NCBI GenBank assembly: GCA_034387635.1
Contig: JAOANU010000005.1
Location: forward strand, 186,001-250,000
Origin: Rhodosporidiobolus odoratus
Taxonomy: Eukaryota; Basidiomycota; Microbotryomycetes; Sporidiobolales; Sporidiobolaceae
Reading direction: 5' to 3'
DNA: 64,000 nt
The notes beneath the pieces were generated by a model that made no database searches, was not told the DNA's origin, and worked only from the letters and a program-made list of their open reading frames with translations. How positions within the stretch are numbered: the first letter of the stretch is position 1; each line of letters starts with the position of its first letter. A program made the translations under genes and the position numbers. Shown in pieces: positions 1-14,800 of this stretch.

Positions 1-332
1 GTCGAGCGCGAGGAGGAGGGAGTGGAAGAGGTCGAGTTGGTTCGAGTTGGGAGTTTGAGCGCAGAGGGAGGTGGCTTGAGAAAGTCGGTCGAAGAAGAAG
101 AGGATGGGAGAGGTTCGCCGACGAGGGTGGGAGTCGGTGAGACGGACCGGGTCGAGTGACCACTGCTGCTACGGGACGAGGGGATAGACGAGGCGACCAT
201 GGTGGTAGTCGAGGCGAGGGATGGTCTACGAGGGCTGTCGGCTTCAGAGGAGAATGATCGGCGAGGTTGGGCGGAAGACGGCACAGTCGATGAACTTGAC
301 GACGACGACGACGACGCTGATAGAGACTTCAT
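1..332 (-). CDS. Ser-rich protein, N-terminal part (runs off left edge)
   Basis: An open frame begins at the ATG whose A is at 332 and stays open to base 1, so only about 110 N-terminal residues are visible. They are dominated by Ser, Thr and Pro, with a run of Ser just after the start (MKSLSASSSS...), and look like the disordered N-terminus of a larger regulatory or signalling protein. No domain, signal peptide or membrane segment can be seen. The gene reads leftwards, away from the ankyrin gene on the same strand. Function cannot be assigned from this part. Confidence 0.6.
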   Translation of the reverse strand, partial: MKSLSASSSSSSSSSTVPSSAQPRRSFSSEADSPRRPSLASTTTMVASSIPSSRSSSGHSTRSVSPTPTLVGEPLPSSSSSTDFLKPPPSALKLPTRTNSTSSTPSSSRS

Positions 333-811
333 GTCGAGCCCCGGGTGTGTGCTAGGCTACTTGAGTATTTGTATTGGTGACCGGATCCGACAGAACGGAA
401 AGGAAAAGAAGAAAGGATAAACGGAGAAGAAGGCTGCAGCCTGCGCAGTACACCGCAAGAATCACACGGAAAAGCGTTAGGTATCGAGCGGGAACGAGTA
501 GCCAGCCCAGAGAGAAGGCATCTTGTCGCCAAAGGGCAAGTTGGACCATTTGGTTCTCAACCGACTTCCGAGAGAAGCCGCAAGAAGCGGCGGGTCGGGC
601 CAATGGCTGACATCGCTTTCGGTCCAAAGTAGAATCAGTGGTCTGCGACAAGCGAGGCAAGGAGGGAGGCAAGTCAGCCGATAAAATCGAAGGAGGAAGA
701 GGTCTTTTCTCCTCGAAAATTGGAGCGGCTAGTCGTCGCCATGGTGGGACCTGCCAACACGCACCTCACAAGCCACTACAGTACTGCAATCAAGACCACT
801 GACGCATCTCA
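333..811. other. intergenic, nothing recognised
   Basis: This is the gap between the start of the Ser-rich gene and the stop of the ankyrin gene, both on the minus strand. Short open frames occur on both strands but none has recognisable protein sequence. It should hold the promoter of the Ser-rich gene and the 3' end of the ankyrin gene. Confidence 0.5.
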
Positions 812-1882
812 TCACCGGCCAATATTGTCCATATCCCTCGACCTCTTCCCCACCCCCTCTTCACTTCCTCCCATCTCCTCCGCCGACCTCGTCCTCGTTC
901 CCTCACCCTCCTGCTCCGCCTGCATTTCCCTCTCCCCGATCGCCCTTCCTGCCTCAACCTGCCCTCCCACTACCCTCTCGACCACCTCCCTGAGCTTATC
1001 GTCTACCTCGTTCTCGGCCAACTCTCCTCGTTCCGCAGCTTCCATGATACTCCGTACTTCAGTCATCAAAGCGTCTGTAGGCGTGTCCAAATCTGGCTGT
1101 GCTTGTGCTTGGGTCTGTGATTGCGAGGCGGCGGAGGAGGAAGAGTCGACGGAAGAGCTAGGGTTGGATTCGCCCGTCAGAGTTCGGAGGTACAGAGAGA
1201 TGTGAGGGTATTCTTCCTGCAGAGCGGCGGCGGGCTGCGTGAGACAATAGGTGAGTGGGTCAGTTTGGCATCCCAAAGCGCCCGCTCGACGAGGTGCGAG
1301 GTAAGAGAGGGCCGCAGGCGCCAGAAGGAACCGTGCCTCGCTCGCTCCCGCTTCGCTCGCGGAAAGCTCATCGAGCGCTGTTCGCGCTCGACGACGCGGG
1401 GCCCTCCTCGCTCATCCGCTGCACCTTTGGCGCAGCGGACGACGCTCGTCGGGCCATATGCACTGCGCCTCGCTCCTTGACTGCTGGCGCAGTCGACGAC
1501 GCTCGACCCGAGCAGAGAATGTGGCGTACCGTCAAGCCCTCCTGATTGAGGTGCCTCGGGTTCCCTCCCAATTCGACGACGAGTTTGGCCATGGCGACCT
1601 GTTCTACGACGTACAGCGGAGTGTCGCCATCGTCGTCGGTCAGGTTGATGTCGGCTCCAGTCTGTACGAGGTAGCGGAGGATGTCGGGTTGATTCCAGGA
1701 GGCGGCGGCGTGTAGGGCAGAGTACGAGTTGTCGTCTTTGAGATTGGGAGAAGTACCTGCGAGGGAGGAGGAGAAGGTTAGCCACTTGACAGGAAGCGGA
1801 GTGAGCTGGACGTACCAGAGTGGACTAGCTCCTGCACTCTGACCAGGTTGCCTTCACCAGCTGCTAGCCAAATGTTGCTCAT
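812..1882 (-). CDS. ankyrin-repeat protein
   Basis: Three exons: 1882-1816, 1756-1530 and 1234-812. They join in phase to give 238 residues. The product opens with MSNIWLAAGEGNLVRVQEL and has ankyrin signatures over about residues 1-100 (ALHAAASWNQPDILRYLVQTG, then INLTDDDGDTPLYV). The C-terminal half is acidic and Ser/Gln-rich and ends at a TGA at 812-814. Size and layout match the small cytosolic ankyrin proteins of fungi such as yeast YCR051W, whose role is poorly known. Ankyrin repeats normally mediate protein binding. Intron 2 (1235-1529) is unusually long, CpG-rich and internally repeated. The start lies 338 bp from the start of the divergent large Ser-rich gene. Confidence 0.8.
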
Positions 1883-2220
1883 CGTTGAGAAGTTGAAAAG
1901 GTGTAATTACAGTTACAAATAGTGAGAGAGAGAGAGTCTCCCCTCTCCTCTGCTCTAACAACTCGAGACGCGTCTGGACGCAAGCACAAACGCCTAAACA
2001 GCTACACTACTGAGACCAGGCGAAAACTAGGCGCGACTCAGGTGGGTTGACCCTTTCCCGTCCCTGTTTATCCTCATCCCTCGTTGAGGAGTGAGTTTAC
2101 AAACAGGAGTACCAACACCACCAACCGCCACGGGAATCATCTCAAGCAACGCAGGAGGCCACTGACACCCTTGCCACTCGCAGTCGATGCAAACCCTGTG
2201 ACCATCTCCCCCGGCCCGCA
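1883..2220. promoter_or_regulatory. divergent promoter region
   Basis: This 338-bp gap separates the start codons of the ankyrin gene (-) and the large Ser-rich gene (+) and must contain both promoters. A short GA run lies near 1923-1936. No factor site can be named with confidence. Confidence 0.4.
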
Positions 2221-5200
2221 ATGGACGACCACCTCCCTCCTTTACCACCTCCCTTACCCCCAACTCACTCGAGAAGCTTCTCGTCTTCCTCCTCGTCCTC
2301 AGCTGGCAATAGCCCAAAACCCGCCTACTCGCAATCGACAAATGTACCGACTAGAAGAGGCTCACCAGCTCGATTGGCTCGACGAGACACTCACTCTCGG
2401 TCAGTCAACACTCGCAACGGATCCGCCTCGGCAAGCAACAGCAGGAGAAGCAGCAGCAGCCATTCCTCCTCCTCTTCCCCCTCCCTCAGCCCCACCTTGT
2501 CCCTCTCCCGTCAACCCGCCCTCTCCCGAACCTTCTCCCATTCCTCCTCCGCCTCATCCCACTCTATAGGCTCTCTCTCACGCTCTTTGTCTCGCTCGAC
2601 TTTGGCGGCTCGACATACAGAATCTTCCCCTTCTACTTCACCTTCTCCCGCGTCGCCACGACCTCGACCTCGACCTTCAGCCCTGTTTTCCTCCCCCTCC
2701 TCCCATTCCCATCCCCATCGCCATTCCCACGCCGCTCTGACCTCAGTCGGTCTACGCGGTCTCGGAACTCCGCCCCTGTCTTCCCCTTCTCCTTCGTCCG
2801 CCTCAGGAAGAAGAGGAGGAGGAGGAGGAGGAGGAGGAGGAGGAGGAGGAGGAGGAGGAGGAGGAGGTCGGCTGAGTACGACCGAAGCCTTGAGGTCCTT
2901 CGCCAAAGGACTCGTTTCCGCGAATTCTGGAAGCGGTGGCGGCAAGGTCCAGGTTCAACAGCTGCCTTCGCCGCCGCAGACGGTGAGTGATGCGGCTAGT
3001 GAACGGTATGGGGATGGAACCGTGAGGAGTCGGTCTAGCGCCGAATCGTTCGGCACGGGACCGCCTGAGAGACCGCCTAAGAGTGAGGCGAGGACGCCTC
3101 CTCGATCAACTAGGGGGGCAGATGCTGGAGGAGGAGGAGGAGGAGGAGGAACAGAGAGGGGAGGGAGGCAAAGTTTGCCGTTGAGTGGGAGGACGAGTTC
3201 GACCGTTGTTGAGGGTGGTGGGTCACCAGCTCGTCTTCCTCCTCGTTCGGGTAGGACAAGTCGGGCTTCCCTGCTCGATGAGGACGAGGGAGAGGAGGAT
3301 GCGCGGGACGCAGGGGAGGGGGCGGTCGAGGGAGAGGGCGAGGCAGAAGCGAATCATTCGAGATCTTCTTCAGCTTACGCAGAAGCGGATGATAGTCCAC
3401 GTTTCAGAGGAGGAGGAGGAGGGTCAGGAGGAGGAGGGGTGTTTGAACAACCGCGACGGAGGTTGAGGGCTCGGACGGCTAGTAGTGGAGGCAGCGGAAT
3501 CCTCCCTCTGCGAGAACTCGGAGGGGCGGGTTGGGACGATCGAATGGATGAGGCGGAATGGAAGAGAGAACGGAGGAGGAGTCGGAATTGGGAGAGTAGG
3601 AAGAGGGAGAATCAGAGGGTACGCTTCGCCTTTTCTTGTACCTTTCCCTTTCGCAGCTTTGGTCGAGGTGTTCTGCGCGCTTATCGTTTTCCTTTCCCTT
3701 CTCTCGTTCTTTTGCAGATCCTTGATTCCATCAACTCTTCTTCTTCCCCGGCATCTCCTCCTCATCCTTCTTCTTCGTCCTCTCACCTATCTTCCGCCAA
3801 CTCGACCCCAACCTTCCCCTTCCCCGATCCTCACTCACAATCTCATGCTTCCCCTCCGTCTCCCTCGCGCCCTGCACGGCAATCGACCCTCCAACGCTCC
3901 TCTACCTCGTCAACTCTTCGCGAGATTGTCGAGGGGTCCCCGACTCGGGGCAGCAGGGAAGATACCGAACGCGACGTTGAAACGGAATTGTCTCTGTCTT
4001 CGTCCTCGAATGCTTCCACTAGGAACCGCCGGACGACGGCTTGGTTGGACGAGGATGAGAAGGAGGGTCCTCATTGGAGTAGGACCTCAAGATCCGTCTC
4101 GTCGGGTGTTGGTATTGACGAGTTCGGACTCGTCGGTACAGAAGCAGGAGGAGGAGGAGGAGGAGGAAGAGGAGGAGGGGGAGCTGTTGATGGCGTTAGG
4201 AGGAGTCAAACCCTCGGCAACCTTACTTCCCACTCTCCTTCCGTTCTCCCTCAATCTCCTCCTCGGCTTAGGACGTCACAAACTCAGGGACATCGATTCT
4301 CTCGTACTCTGAAGAACAACGATCACGACAACGACCATGACAACAGAGAGAATGACCTCGCCTTCCCACGTTCCCTCACTTCAATGTCATCCTACCCCTC
4401 CCTCTCTCCTTCTCTCTCGTTCACTTCCCCCACCCTCACATCGTCCGTTTCTAGGAGGAGATCCGATATGGTGGGCAGTGAAAGGACGAGGAGCGCTTCG
4501 GCGTTTGGGGGGACTAGGGAGAGGGATGAGGAGTTTGGGAGGAGGATGAGGAGTTTGGCTGAGAGCTCTGAGGATTGGGAGAGGGAGAGAGTGAGGACGC
4601 AGTCCCTTGGGGGAGGAGGACAAGGTGAGAAGGTTGAGCGTGGACATGCGGGGTCGACGGGCAGGAATAGACCGGGTTTACCTAGGGAGTTCGTACGTTC
4701 TCGGCCGGGTACTGGCGCCACGACGACGACGACGACGACGACCTCCCGCCTCCCTCCTCCCCCTTCACTCGACGGCAACTCTGATGATATGGATTCGCTT
4801 TCACCTGCTACTACTCAACCCCGCCCTTCTTCCTCTCGCTTCATTGCGCCTCAATCTCGCACTTGCTCCCCGCTGTCGAGCCCTGATCCGAACACAACTC
4901 GCGGGGCAGCGAACAGGAGAACGTACTCCCGCTCCGAGGGTTTGTATCCCTATACCAGGCACCGGGAGGATGATGGAGAAGAGAAGGAGGAGGAGCGGGA
5001 GAGGGAGAAGACGCTGAGGAGCGCGAGGAAAGGTAGTCGTAGTGAGGAAGGAGGAGAAGGCCGAAGGGCGCAGAGCAGGAGCGAGATGGAGGGGAGGATG
5101 GGCGAGAGGGAAAGGGAGAGGGAGAGGGAAAGGGCTGCTTCGCGGTTGAGTGGGTTGAGCGGTAAGTCGCTTCTCTTGCCCACCTGCGTAGCTATCGACG

Positions 5201-7914
5201 TGAGCTTGCAGGACGACTGACTAATCTTTTTGACAGCAGGTCTGCGAAGTCCCGACCTCGATCTCGACCTTAGTGGCTCGAACGGAACCCTCACCCCACC
5301 TCCTCGACCTCAATCTGCTTCGGCCTCGTCGTCTAGGTACAGCGACATCATGTCCGATCTGCAGACTAGGAAGGAGAGGCTGAGCAGCCTCGAGGTTGGG
5401 TCGGATGCTTGGAACGCCGAGTGTAAGTCTGTTTCCATCCATTCACCGTGGATCCAAAACTTGCAGAACCCTCGAAACTGACCCGTACTACGCTTTCCGC
5501 ACACGCAGTCGAGGACCTCCGGCGTCGAGCTCGTTCTCGTCAATCCGGAAGCAGTGGCGATGCCCGTTCTTCTTTCACCGCCGACGATCCCGCCAACCGT
5601 TCTTTCCCTGCTTCAACCCCGATATCCCCCCAAACCGATCGAGATCGAGACCGTACCATCCGAGCTATCAATGCTCTCTTGGCCGGTCAAGGAATCGTCG
5701 CTTCTGCCGTCGCTGCACCCTCGTCTTCCTCAACAACAACAACGGGAGGAACTTCTTCCCCTCGCAAGCGACAATCTTTCGCCGGCATTCCGGCCGACAC
5801 CTCCTCCACTTCAACCCCGTCTTATCATCGAAGTCGACTTATCTCTTTCGCGGATGGGACGCACGCCGACTCGCCTAGCGCCCCTGGGGGGTCCGTTCGT
5901 CTGACACGACAGAGCTCGACAGGCTCTCGGGGTAGCGGCGCCGATTCGAGAATGCAGGGTTGCGTTAGCACCTCTGCCCACACCGCCGCCGTTGCTACGG
6001 AGGAGCATCACAAACTCCTCTTGTCCGCCTTTGAGCGGTTCGAACAGCATTTCTCCCACTCCTCGTCTTCATCGAATTCCTCCTTGGCGAACGATGACAT
6101 GCCAGAATCTCGCGATCTGGTCAAACGAATGAAAGCCCTCGTCATGTCGACTACTAAGCTCAACGTCGGTCTACGAACCTTGACGGAATCGATCAAAGCG
6201 GAGCAAGTACGAGTTCAGCTGGATGAAGATCAGACCACTCTTCCTTCCGCGTTGGGGTCGATGTCAATGTCGGTGGGGCAGTTTGAGAAAGCTGTGAATG
6301 GGTTGGTAAGGGGGAGTGATGAGCAGGTTAGAAGCTTGACGGAGGGGTTGATCGCTTTCACTCGCGTGGAAAAGGAACGGGAGAGGGAGAGGGATCGATG
6401 TAAGCGGGGCGAAACGGAAGGAGGAGGGGCGTCGTCATCGAGACCAGTCTCGAGAGCCAGTACCTCCCATGCCTTTTCTTCTTCGCCCGGTCCTACAACT
6501 TCTTCTTCTTCTTCCTCTTCCCGCTCTATCGTCGGTTCGGCCCTCCATTCTCCACCTAAACATTCAGCTACCTCCTCTCCCTACGAAGGCGCGACCGTCT
6601 CTCTCGCCTCGGCTCGTTCACCAACTTTGACTCGAGAAGTCCTGAGGAATCCTCTAGCTGTCGCCGAGTACGAGACCGGATTCGACTCTCCGACTTTGAA
6701 CGTCAATCGACGACATACGCTCAGTCACGCGTCCGCGTCTGCTGCGTTTCGATCGCCGCGCGAGAGACCTTCATCTGCTGCGGGTAGGAGGGTTGGATCG
6801 CCTACTCCCGCCCCTTCAGGGCTAGGAGGAGGAGGAGGAGGAGCACGAAGGAGGGAAAGTGGGCATATCAGGTCACCTCTCGCTAGATCGAACGGGGACG
6901 GGAACGAGGTTTATGAGACGCCGTCAAGAAGATCGGGAAGTCTCGGAGGAGCGCAGCTTAGCGGCGGAGGGGGGATAGGGTTGGGATTGCCACTACCACC
7001 TTCGAGTGGGCGGATGGGGAGTATACAGCTGGGTAGGAGAGGGAAGATTTCGGTGCGTTGTGTCTCGCTCGTTATCGGTATTCATTCTTTTGCTGATGGG
7101 AATCCATATTCTGGGGTGGGCAATATTGCAGGACGGTTCCACCACTACCACTGTCCGCGCCCGCTCCCCTCCACCTGCAGCAAGCACTATCCGTTTCCCA
7201 ACCTCCACCACCACCTCTCGTCGCGAACCCCTAACTCAACTCGACTCAACCCCCGCAATCCCCGATTTCTCGCCCACTCGTCTTCCCTCGGCCTTTGTCG
7301 CCTCGCCGACTTTGACTCGACTTCCTAGGGAGTACAGGACCTACTCTGAAGCGGACAGGAAGGCGCTGGAGACGGCTTTGGAGATGGGGGCTAATGTGGA
7401 TGAACAGAGGGCCAGGGCTCAATCTCCCACTTTGAGGGTTTCGCCCACCACCTCTACTGCCACTGCGAGGGTCATGACCCCGCCCGCGACCATGACCATG
7501 ACCAGGGCGAGGACGGCGGCTGCGGATTCACTTTCGCTCAGATCTTCTCGAGCGGGGGTGGAGAGTCCTGAGATCGAGTTGCCTTTGCCTTCAGGAGGAG
7601 GTGGAGGGGAAGGGAAGAAACGACGGCATAGGTTGTCGAGTGGGGCGGGGGTTATCGGGAGCGCTCTCAAGAATGCTTTGAGAGTGGGAGTGGGGAGGGG
7701 CCAGGGCCAGGGCCAGGGGCAGGAGGAGTCGTCGACCCAACGAGGTGCGGGTGCAGGGGATGGCGGAGATGGAGTGGCTGCGACCAGGTCGAGTATCGAC
7801 TCATTCCCGTCTATCGTCGGTCAGTCGGAGGGGGATGTGGGGCAGGAGAGGAGGGGGAGTAAGGAGGAGAGACGGAGGGGCGTGGAGGATATCCTGAGGA
7901 GGGCGAGGAGTTGA
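2221..7914 (+). CDS. large low-complexity Ser/Gly-rich protein with predicted helical segment
   Basis: Five exons (2221-3618, 3718-5161, 5240-5422, 5509-7052, 7132-7914) join in phase to give 1,783 residues. Most of the chain is disordered: Ser-rich blocks, Pro-rich patches, an 18-residue Gly run near residue 200 and several shorter Gly runs. Two parts look structured. One is a charged helix beginning SDLQTRKERLSSLEVGSDAW just before exon 4. The other is a roughly 130-residue probably coiled-coil stretch in the first half of exon 4, from HKLLLSAFERFEQHF to about EKERERERDR. The first intron is 99 nt with no stop, so reading through it leaves the frame open; canonical GT/AG ends and the hydrophobic insert argue that it is removed. 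I do not recognise the family. A scaffold or cytoskeletal role would fit the composition but is only a guess. Confidence 0.7.
2809..2868 (+). repeat. GGA trinucleotide repeat coding poly-Gly
   Basis: About twenty near-perfect GGA/GAA units lie in exon 1 of the large Ser-rich gene. In the coding frame they give a long glycine run. Such tracts are prone to slippage, so the length may vary between strains. Confidence 0.9.
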
Positions 7915-8500
7915 GCTGTTACTGTCCCGCTCCTTTTTTTTTCTTTCTTTTGCCCCTTGTTCGCTTTTCGCTCCCCTCTCCCTTCGGGCCTGGTGCCCCT
8001 ACCTGGGGTCTTTCCCCGCCTCTTCGTGTTCCTCCTTTCCAATGGAACCCACTCTTGTTCTCCTTTGCCTCGTTTCGTCCTGTACACCGTTCGCCCTCAC
8101 CTTGTCCGCATCCCGCGACTTCCACTCTTACTTGTACCCGAGTTTAGTCTGCCAGCATCATCCGCTTTGTCCCGCTCAGCGACGAGCTTACTTTGTACTC
8201 TGTAACGATTGTCACGATTGCGGAGGGTTTTCTTTTTCGACGCCACGGGCAAGAAACGCAGCGTTTGCAACTGAACAGCCAACCACACGACTTGGCAGTC
8301 GTCTCGTTCTGGGTGTGAATGGTGGGTTGCAAGCGGAATTCTCATCGAGCGTCACCGCGCAGACAGAAGGAAACTTACGAAGCGACTGCACTTCTTTCTC
8401 CTTCACTCGGCCGCCCTCTCGTTTGCTAAGCGACCAACCTCTCAAAGCGCACGCGAGAAGATCTTGGCTCCTTTCAACATCGGTATCTTCAATCATGGCC
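7915..8500. other. 3' region, nothing recognised
   Basis: This follows the stop of the large Ser-rich gene. It is T-rich just after the stop, as expected of a 3' untranslated region. Long frames on both strands lack recognisable protein features. The far end may belong to the decayed MYND locus on the minus strand. Confidence 0.4.
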
Positions 8501-8795
8501 AGCCTGGCGACTCGCCACAAACACTGGCATAGGGGATTTTCCAGCTCCAAACCCCCCGCTTGCTCACCACGAAGGTGCTTGAGCAGTCGACTCGAAGCGA
8601 TGAGTCGCCTTGTTTTCCAGATCTGCGAGGGTAACTCAGGGTTAGTAGGAGTGGGTGGGATAGGTCGTGAGAGTCAAGGGACCCACGGCAGCCGGACTGT
8701 CAAGCGAGCACAAAGTAACGAGCCGAGCACTCGGAACAGCGTTGCGAGGTCTTGGTGTTGCAGACGGTGCAGTCGTGTAGGTCGGTAGAGGTCAT
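8500..8795 (-). pseudogene. MYND zinc-finger gene remnant
   Basis: From the ATG at 8795 the minus strand reads MTSTDLHDCTVCNTKTSQRCSEC, with the first four cysteines in MYND spacing (C-x2-C, then C-x2-C). After SARYF the frame meets a stop. Skipping one base restores CSLD, the expected start of the FCSxxC part. An intron with a good donor (GTGGGT at 8686), a TACTAAC branch and a CAG acceptor (8623) follows, and the next exon gives IWKTRRLIA, which resembles the usual [IV]W-x2-HK end of MYND fingers but lacks the His and Cys ligands. I read this as a frameshifted, ligand-losing remnant. Sequence error or a further unseen intron cannot be excluded. The 3' limit is approximate. Confidence 0.45.
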
Positions 8796-9034
8796 TGAGT
8801 GAGTCTGCGGGGCGCTAGAGCAGGATCGATGTCAGTTGTGAAGGAGAGAAGGGAGAAAGAGATGACAACCGAAGTGAGAGAGACTGCACCGCTAGATTCG
8901 ACTGACACACGCAACTGGTAGCAGGAGCGATCCCAGACACCCAGTGGTCCCCCTCAATCGGATCCCACTTGACTTTGCTGCTCGACCACCGCCTGCAACT
9001 CAACCTCCCTCACTTCACTCCCGATAACAAACTC

Positions 9035-11228
<2,194 letters not shown>

Positions 11229-11879
11229 GGTCACTGGCTGGAGTGGAGTGGAGTGGAGTTGGAAAAGAAGGGGGGGGGGGGAGAAAAGACTCGCAAGGGA
11301 TTGGTTGTGCAACAGGGTGTCTTTTGAGGCAGTGCGAGGAGTCGTTGCGACGTTCTCTACTGCTCGACCGCACGCGAATAGAAGCAAAGAGTGACAGTGA
11401 TGATCTCGTTTGCACGTTCGCCGCCGCTGTTTGTGGGAATTCCTGCTTCCCTTCTTTTGCGGTCCCATCTCGTTGGCCACCCCGACTACGGACCTAGGTT
11501 GCACAGGTTCAGCTACACTCCTTTTTGGCACGCAATCGGCTTGAACTCCTACCGGGACGCCAAGCGGACGGCGGCATTCAATCTCTCGCTCACCGTCGAC
11601 CCGCCAGGTGGGTACTAGACGAACGACTTTGGCTGGTGCAGTGAGGGTATTGAGGTACGCTACCCACTCGACTGGATACAGTGGCGATGCTGCTGTCCTC
11701 GGAAGAGCGAGTCGAGGGGAGTTGGAGTCTCTCATCAGATATTCTCGATAACCTCAAAAGGCGGGACACGCGAAACATGCTTTTGAACGGCCAAAGGTGA
11801 AGCGCAAACTAAAACACTTGTACCAACAGCACACCACGACCAAGTCAATCCTCCCACTCTCGCCCCGCTCGACCTTCAT
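11229..11879. other. intergenic, nothing recognised
   Basis: This gap lies between the stop of the F-box gene and the start of the apyrase gene, both on the plus strand. A G run sits at 11271-11281. It should carry the apyrase promoter. Confidence 0.45.
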
Positions 11880-14800
11880 ATGTCCCCCCGCTCCTCCTCT
11901 CCACTACCTTCTTGGTCTCGAAACCGTCAATACGGCGTCGTAATCGATGCAGGCAGCAGCGGGTCTCGAATCCAAGTCTACAGCTGGTTGGATTCAAAAG
12001 TCGACAGGTTACAGAGGAAAGGTCAGGGAAAGAGCGTGGATGTGTTGAGTAAGGTTGAGAAGGGAGTTGAGGAGGGCGAGGGGTGGCATTTGAAGGTTGA
12101 ACCCGGTAGGCTTGGCACTCCTCTTCGTGCTCGACTCTCCACGTACTTAGGGGGCATGGTGGCTGACTGACGCGAGGGTATGGGACAACAGGCATTTCGA
12201 CGTTCGGCGACAATCCAGATGGGGTGGCAGACTACCTTCGCCCCTTGATCGAACACGCCGCCTCTGTCATACCCTCTGAGCAACTCTCCTCGACGCCCAT
12301 CTACCTCCTCGCTACCGCTGGCATGCGCCTTCTTCCTCAGTCACAACAAGAGAAAGTCCTCACCGCCGCCTGTTCCTACCTCCGTACCTACCCTTTCCAC
12401 CTCCCCGATTGTTCCGACCAGGTACGCATCATCTCGGGCGAAGAAGAAGGTCTGTACGGCTGGATTGCCGTCAACTACCTCATGGACGGTTTCGACAAAC
12501 ACGAGCACACGTCCTCGTCTGAACAGTACAAACACTCGTCGACGTACGGATTCCTCGACATGGGCGGTGCCTCGACTCAAATCGCCTTTGAACCGTCAGA
12601 TACGGAACAGGTCAAACATGCGGATAATTTGTTGGAGGTTAGGTTGAGGTTGTTGAGTGGGAAAGAGGTTCGACATCCGGTTTTTGTGACGACTTGGTTG
12701 GGGTTTGGAACGAATCAGGCTAGGAATCGGTATGTCGATCAGGAGGTCAAGAAGCATCTCAGAGCGAGTGATGCGGATCATGTGCCCATTTCCCTTCCTC
12801 CACCCCTCTCAGACGAAGAAGAAGACGACGAAGCCGAATCCGAACACCCCGTCGTCCTCGTCGAAGATCCCTGTCTACCCAAAGACCTCCTCCTCTCCGA
12901 AACTCGCCACGCAGGCTACACCCTAAAAGGTACAGGCGATTTCGCCGCCTGTCTACGTCGTCAACAACCCCTCCTCAACAAAGAAGTGGCCTGCCTCGAC
13001 GAACCCTGTCTCTTCAACGGAGTTCACGTCCCTCCCATCGACTTCTCCGTCAACCATTTCATCGGAATCTCAGAGTACTGGTACTCTACTCAGGACGTTT
13101 GGGGTTCAGCGCTTGGAGGAGCAGGAGTGTACGATTACGTCGCCTTTGAGAAACACGCCGTGTCGTTTTGCAGTCAAACCTGGGATGAGATCATGCGCGC
13201 CTACAGGGAAGGACATGGGACTTGGCACCCCTCGGTCGAACTGTCTCGCCTCGAAACGCAGTGCTTCAAAGCGGCGTGGATTGTCAATGTTTTGCACGAG
13301 GGGATTGGGATTCCGAGGATTATTGATCAGGGGGGAAAGGGGGACGGGAGGAATCAAACTGAGAAGGGGATTGAGAAGGCGGTTGATAAGGGGTTCATTG
13401 AACGAGAGTCTGAGGAGGTGGAGGCTGCTTCGACAAAGTCGACGCCGAGTTTTCAGAGTTTGAATGAGGTTGGGGATGTGGCGATCAGTTGGACTTTGGG
13501 CAAGATGGTACTCGAGGTTTCCAAGGGGAGCGCCGAACTACCTTCTTCTGCTTCTTCCTCTTCATCAACATCGTCGTCGTCGTCGTCATCCAGCAACGAA
13601 GGGTGGCGAGGAGCCAACTGGGCAGGTCACATCCCCTCCTGGAAAGGCGACATGCGAACCACCATCGCCTCGGTCAAGCAGTCCGACTCCCTCCCCTTCC
13701 TCGGCATCGCCGCTCTCCTCCTCTCCATCTACCTCTTCGTCATCTCCCCTTCCGCCGCTCGCCGACGCAAAGCACTCTGCGGATCCCCTCGCTTCGGATT
13801 CGGCTCTCCTCGACGACGAAACGATTTCCTCCCACTTTCTCAGGCCGACCTCGGCGTTGGAGAAACCGGTGGAAGAGGAGGAGGAGGAGGAGGCGGAGAA
13901 GGAAGCAGTGGCGAATCGTCCGGTTCTCGTACTCCCCCTCGAACTCGAACTCGAGGACCACGATCCAAACGTCCTCGTCCCTCCTCCGCCTTCTCTCTGT
14001 CCCTATCCCTTTCCGGGCGGGTTCTCTCCCCCCTCCGATATACCGCCCTTCGTCTTTCTTCCGTTCTTCGATCGTGGACTTTCGGAGGAGGGGGACGAGA
14101 TGGCACCCCTCCCACGAGGAATACTTCCGCCGGTTCACTCCTCCCCCTCACTCTTACGAGGACTACCTCCGACTCTGACCTGTTCCGACCTCGACCTATA
14201 ACTATCAGGTCGAGCAAATCTACTCCGTTTTTACGAAGTCTGGCCGGAGGTCCTGTTCCCGGAGGGGGAGTTGCTGTCGTACCTCCACCTGCTTCTTCTT
14301 CGACGATGAGTGGTGGAGGTGGAGCTGGGGGGTACTGGAACGATGCTCCACTTCTCCCCTCCTCCTCGTCCAAGGACGGCTTTTCAGGCCTACACCGCTC
14401 AGCATCAGGTTCCGCCCTCACACTCTCGATTCCTTCATCATCATCTCCTCCACCTCCTCCTCCGATGATAGTGATCCCCCCCTCCCCTCTCTCGACATCA
14501 ACCTCAACTTCAAGACCTACAACTCCTTCGTCCTCCTCGCTTACTTCTAGAAGATTTCCTTCTGGTCTGACACCGCGAACGAGAGAAGCTTCGTTGGTGA
14601 CAGACGATGTGGATCCGTCATCACCTACTTTCCTCTCCACCACCTCCACGTCCACTTCTTCCACCTCAGCCTCAAACATTTTATCCCCCTCACCTCGATA
14701 CTCCTCCTCTTCCTCCTCCTCAAACCCTCTCCTTTCCAACTCTCTCTCCATCGTCGATTTCCCCCAATCTCAGGTTCGACAAGATCCCTCGTCTTCAACT

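Noticed and set aside
2221..5220. Single 999-codon frame as a complete protein
   Set aside because: It reads through a 99-nt intron with proper GT/AG ends and a hydrophobic, atypical insert, and it stops inside the next intron; the spliced model continues to 7914.
8042..8788. 248-codon plus-strand frame
   Set aside because: No domain or natural composition; the opposite strand has MYND cysteine spacing and intron signals.
13840..14751. 303-codon minus-strand frame
   Set aside because: It mirrors the Ser/Pro-rich apyrase tail as Glu/Gly/Arg-rich sequence, a known artefact of low-complexity DNA.
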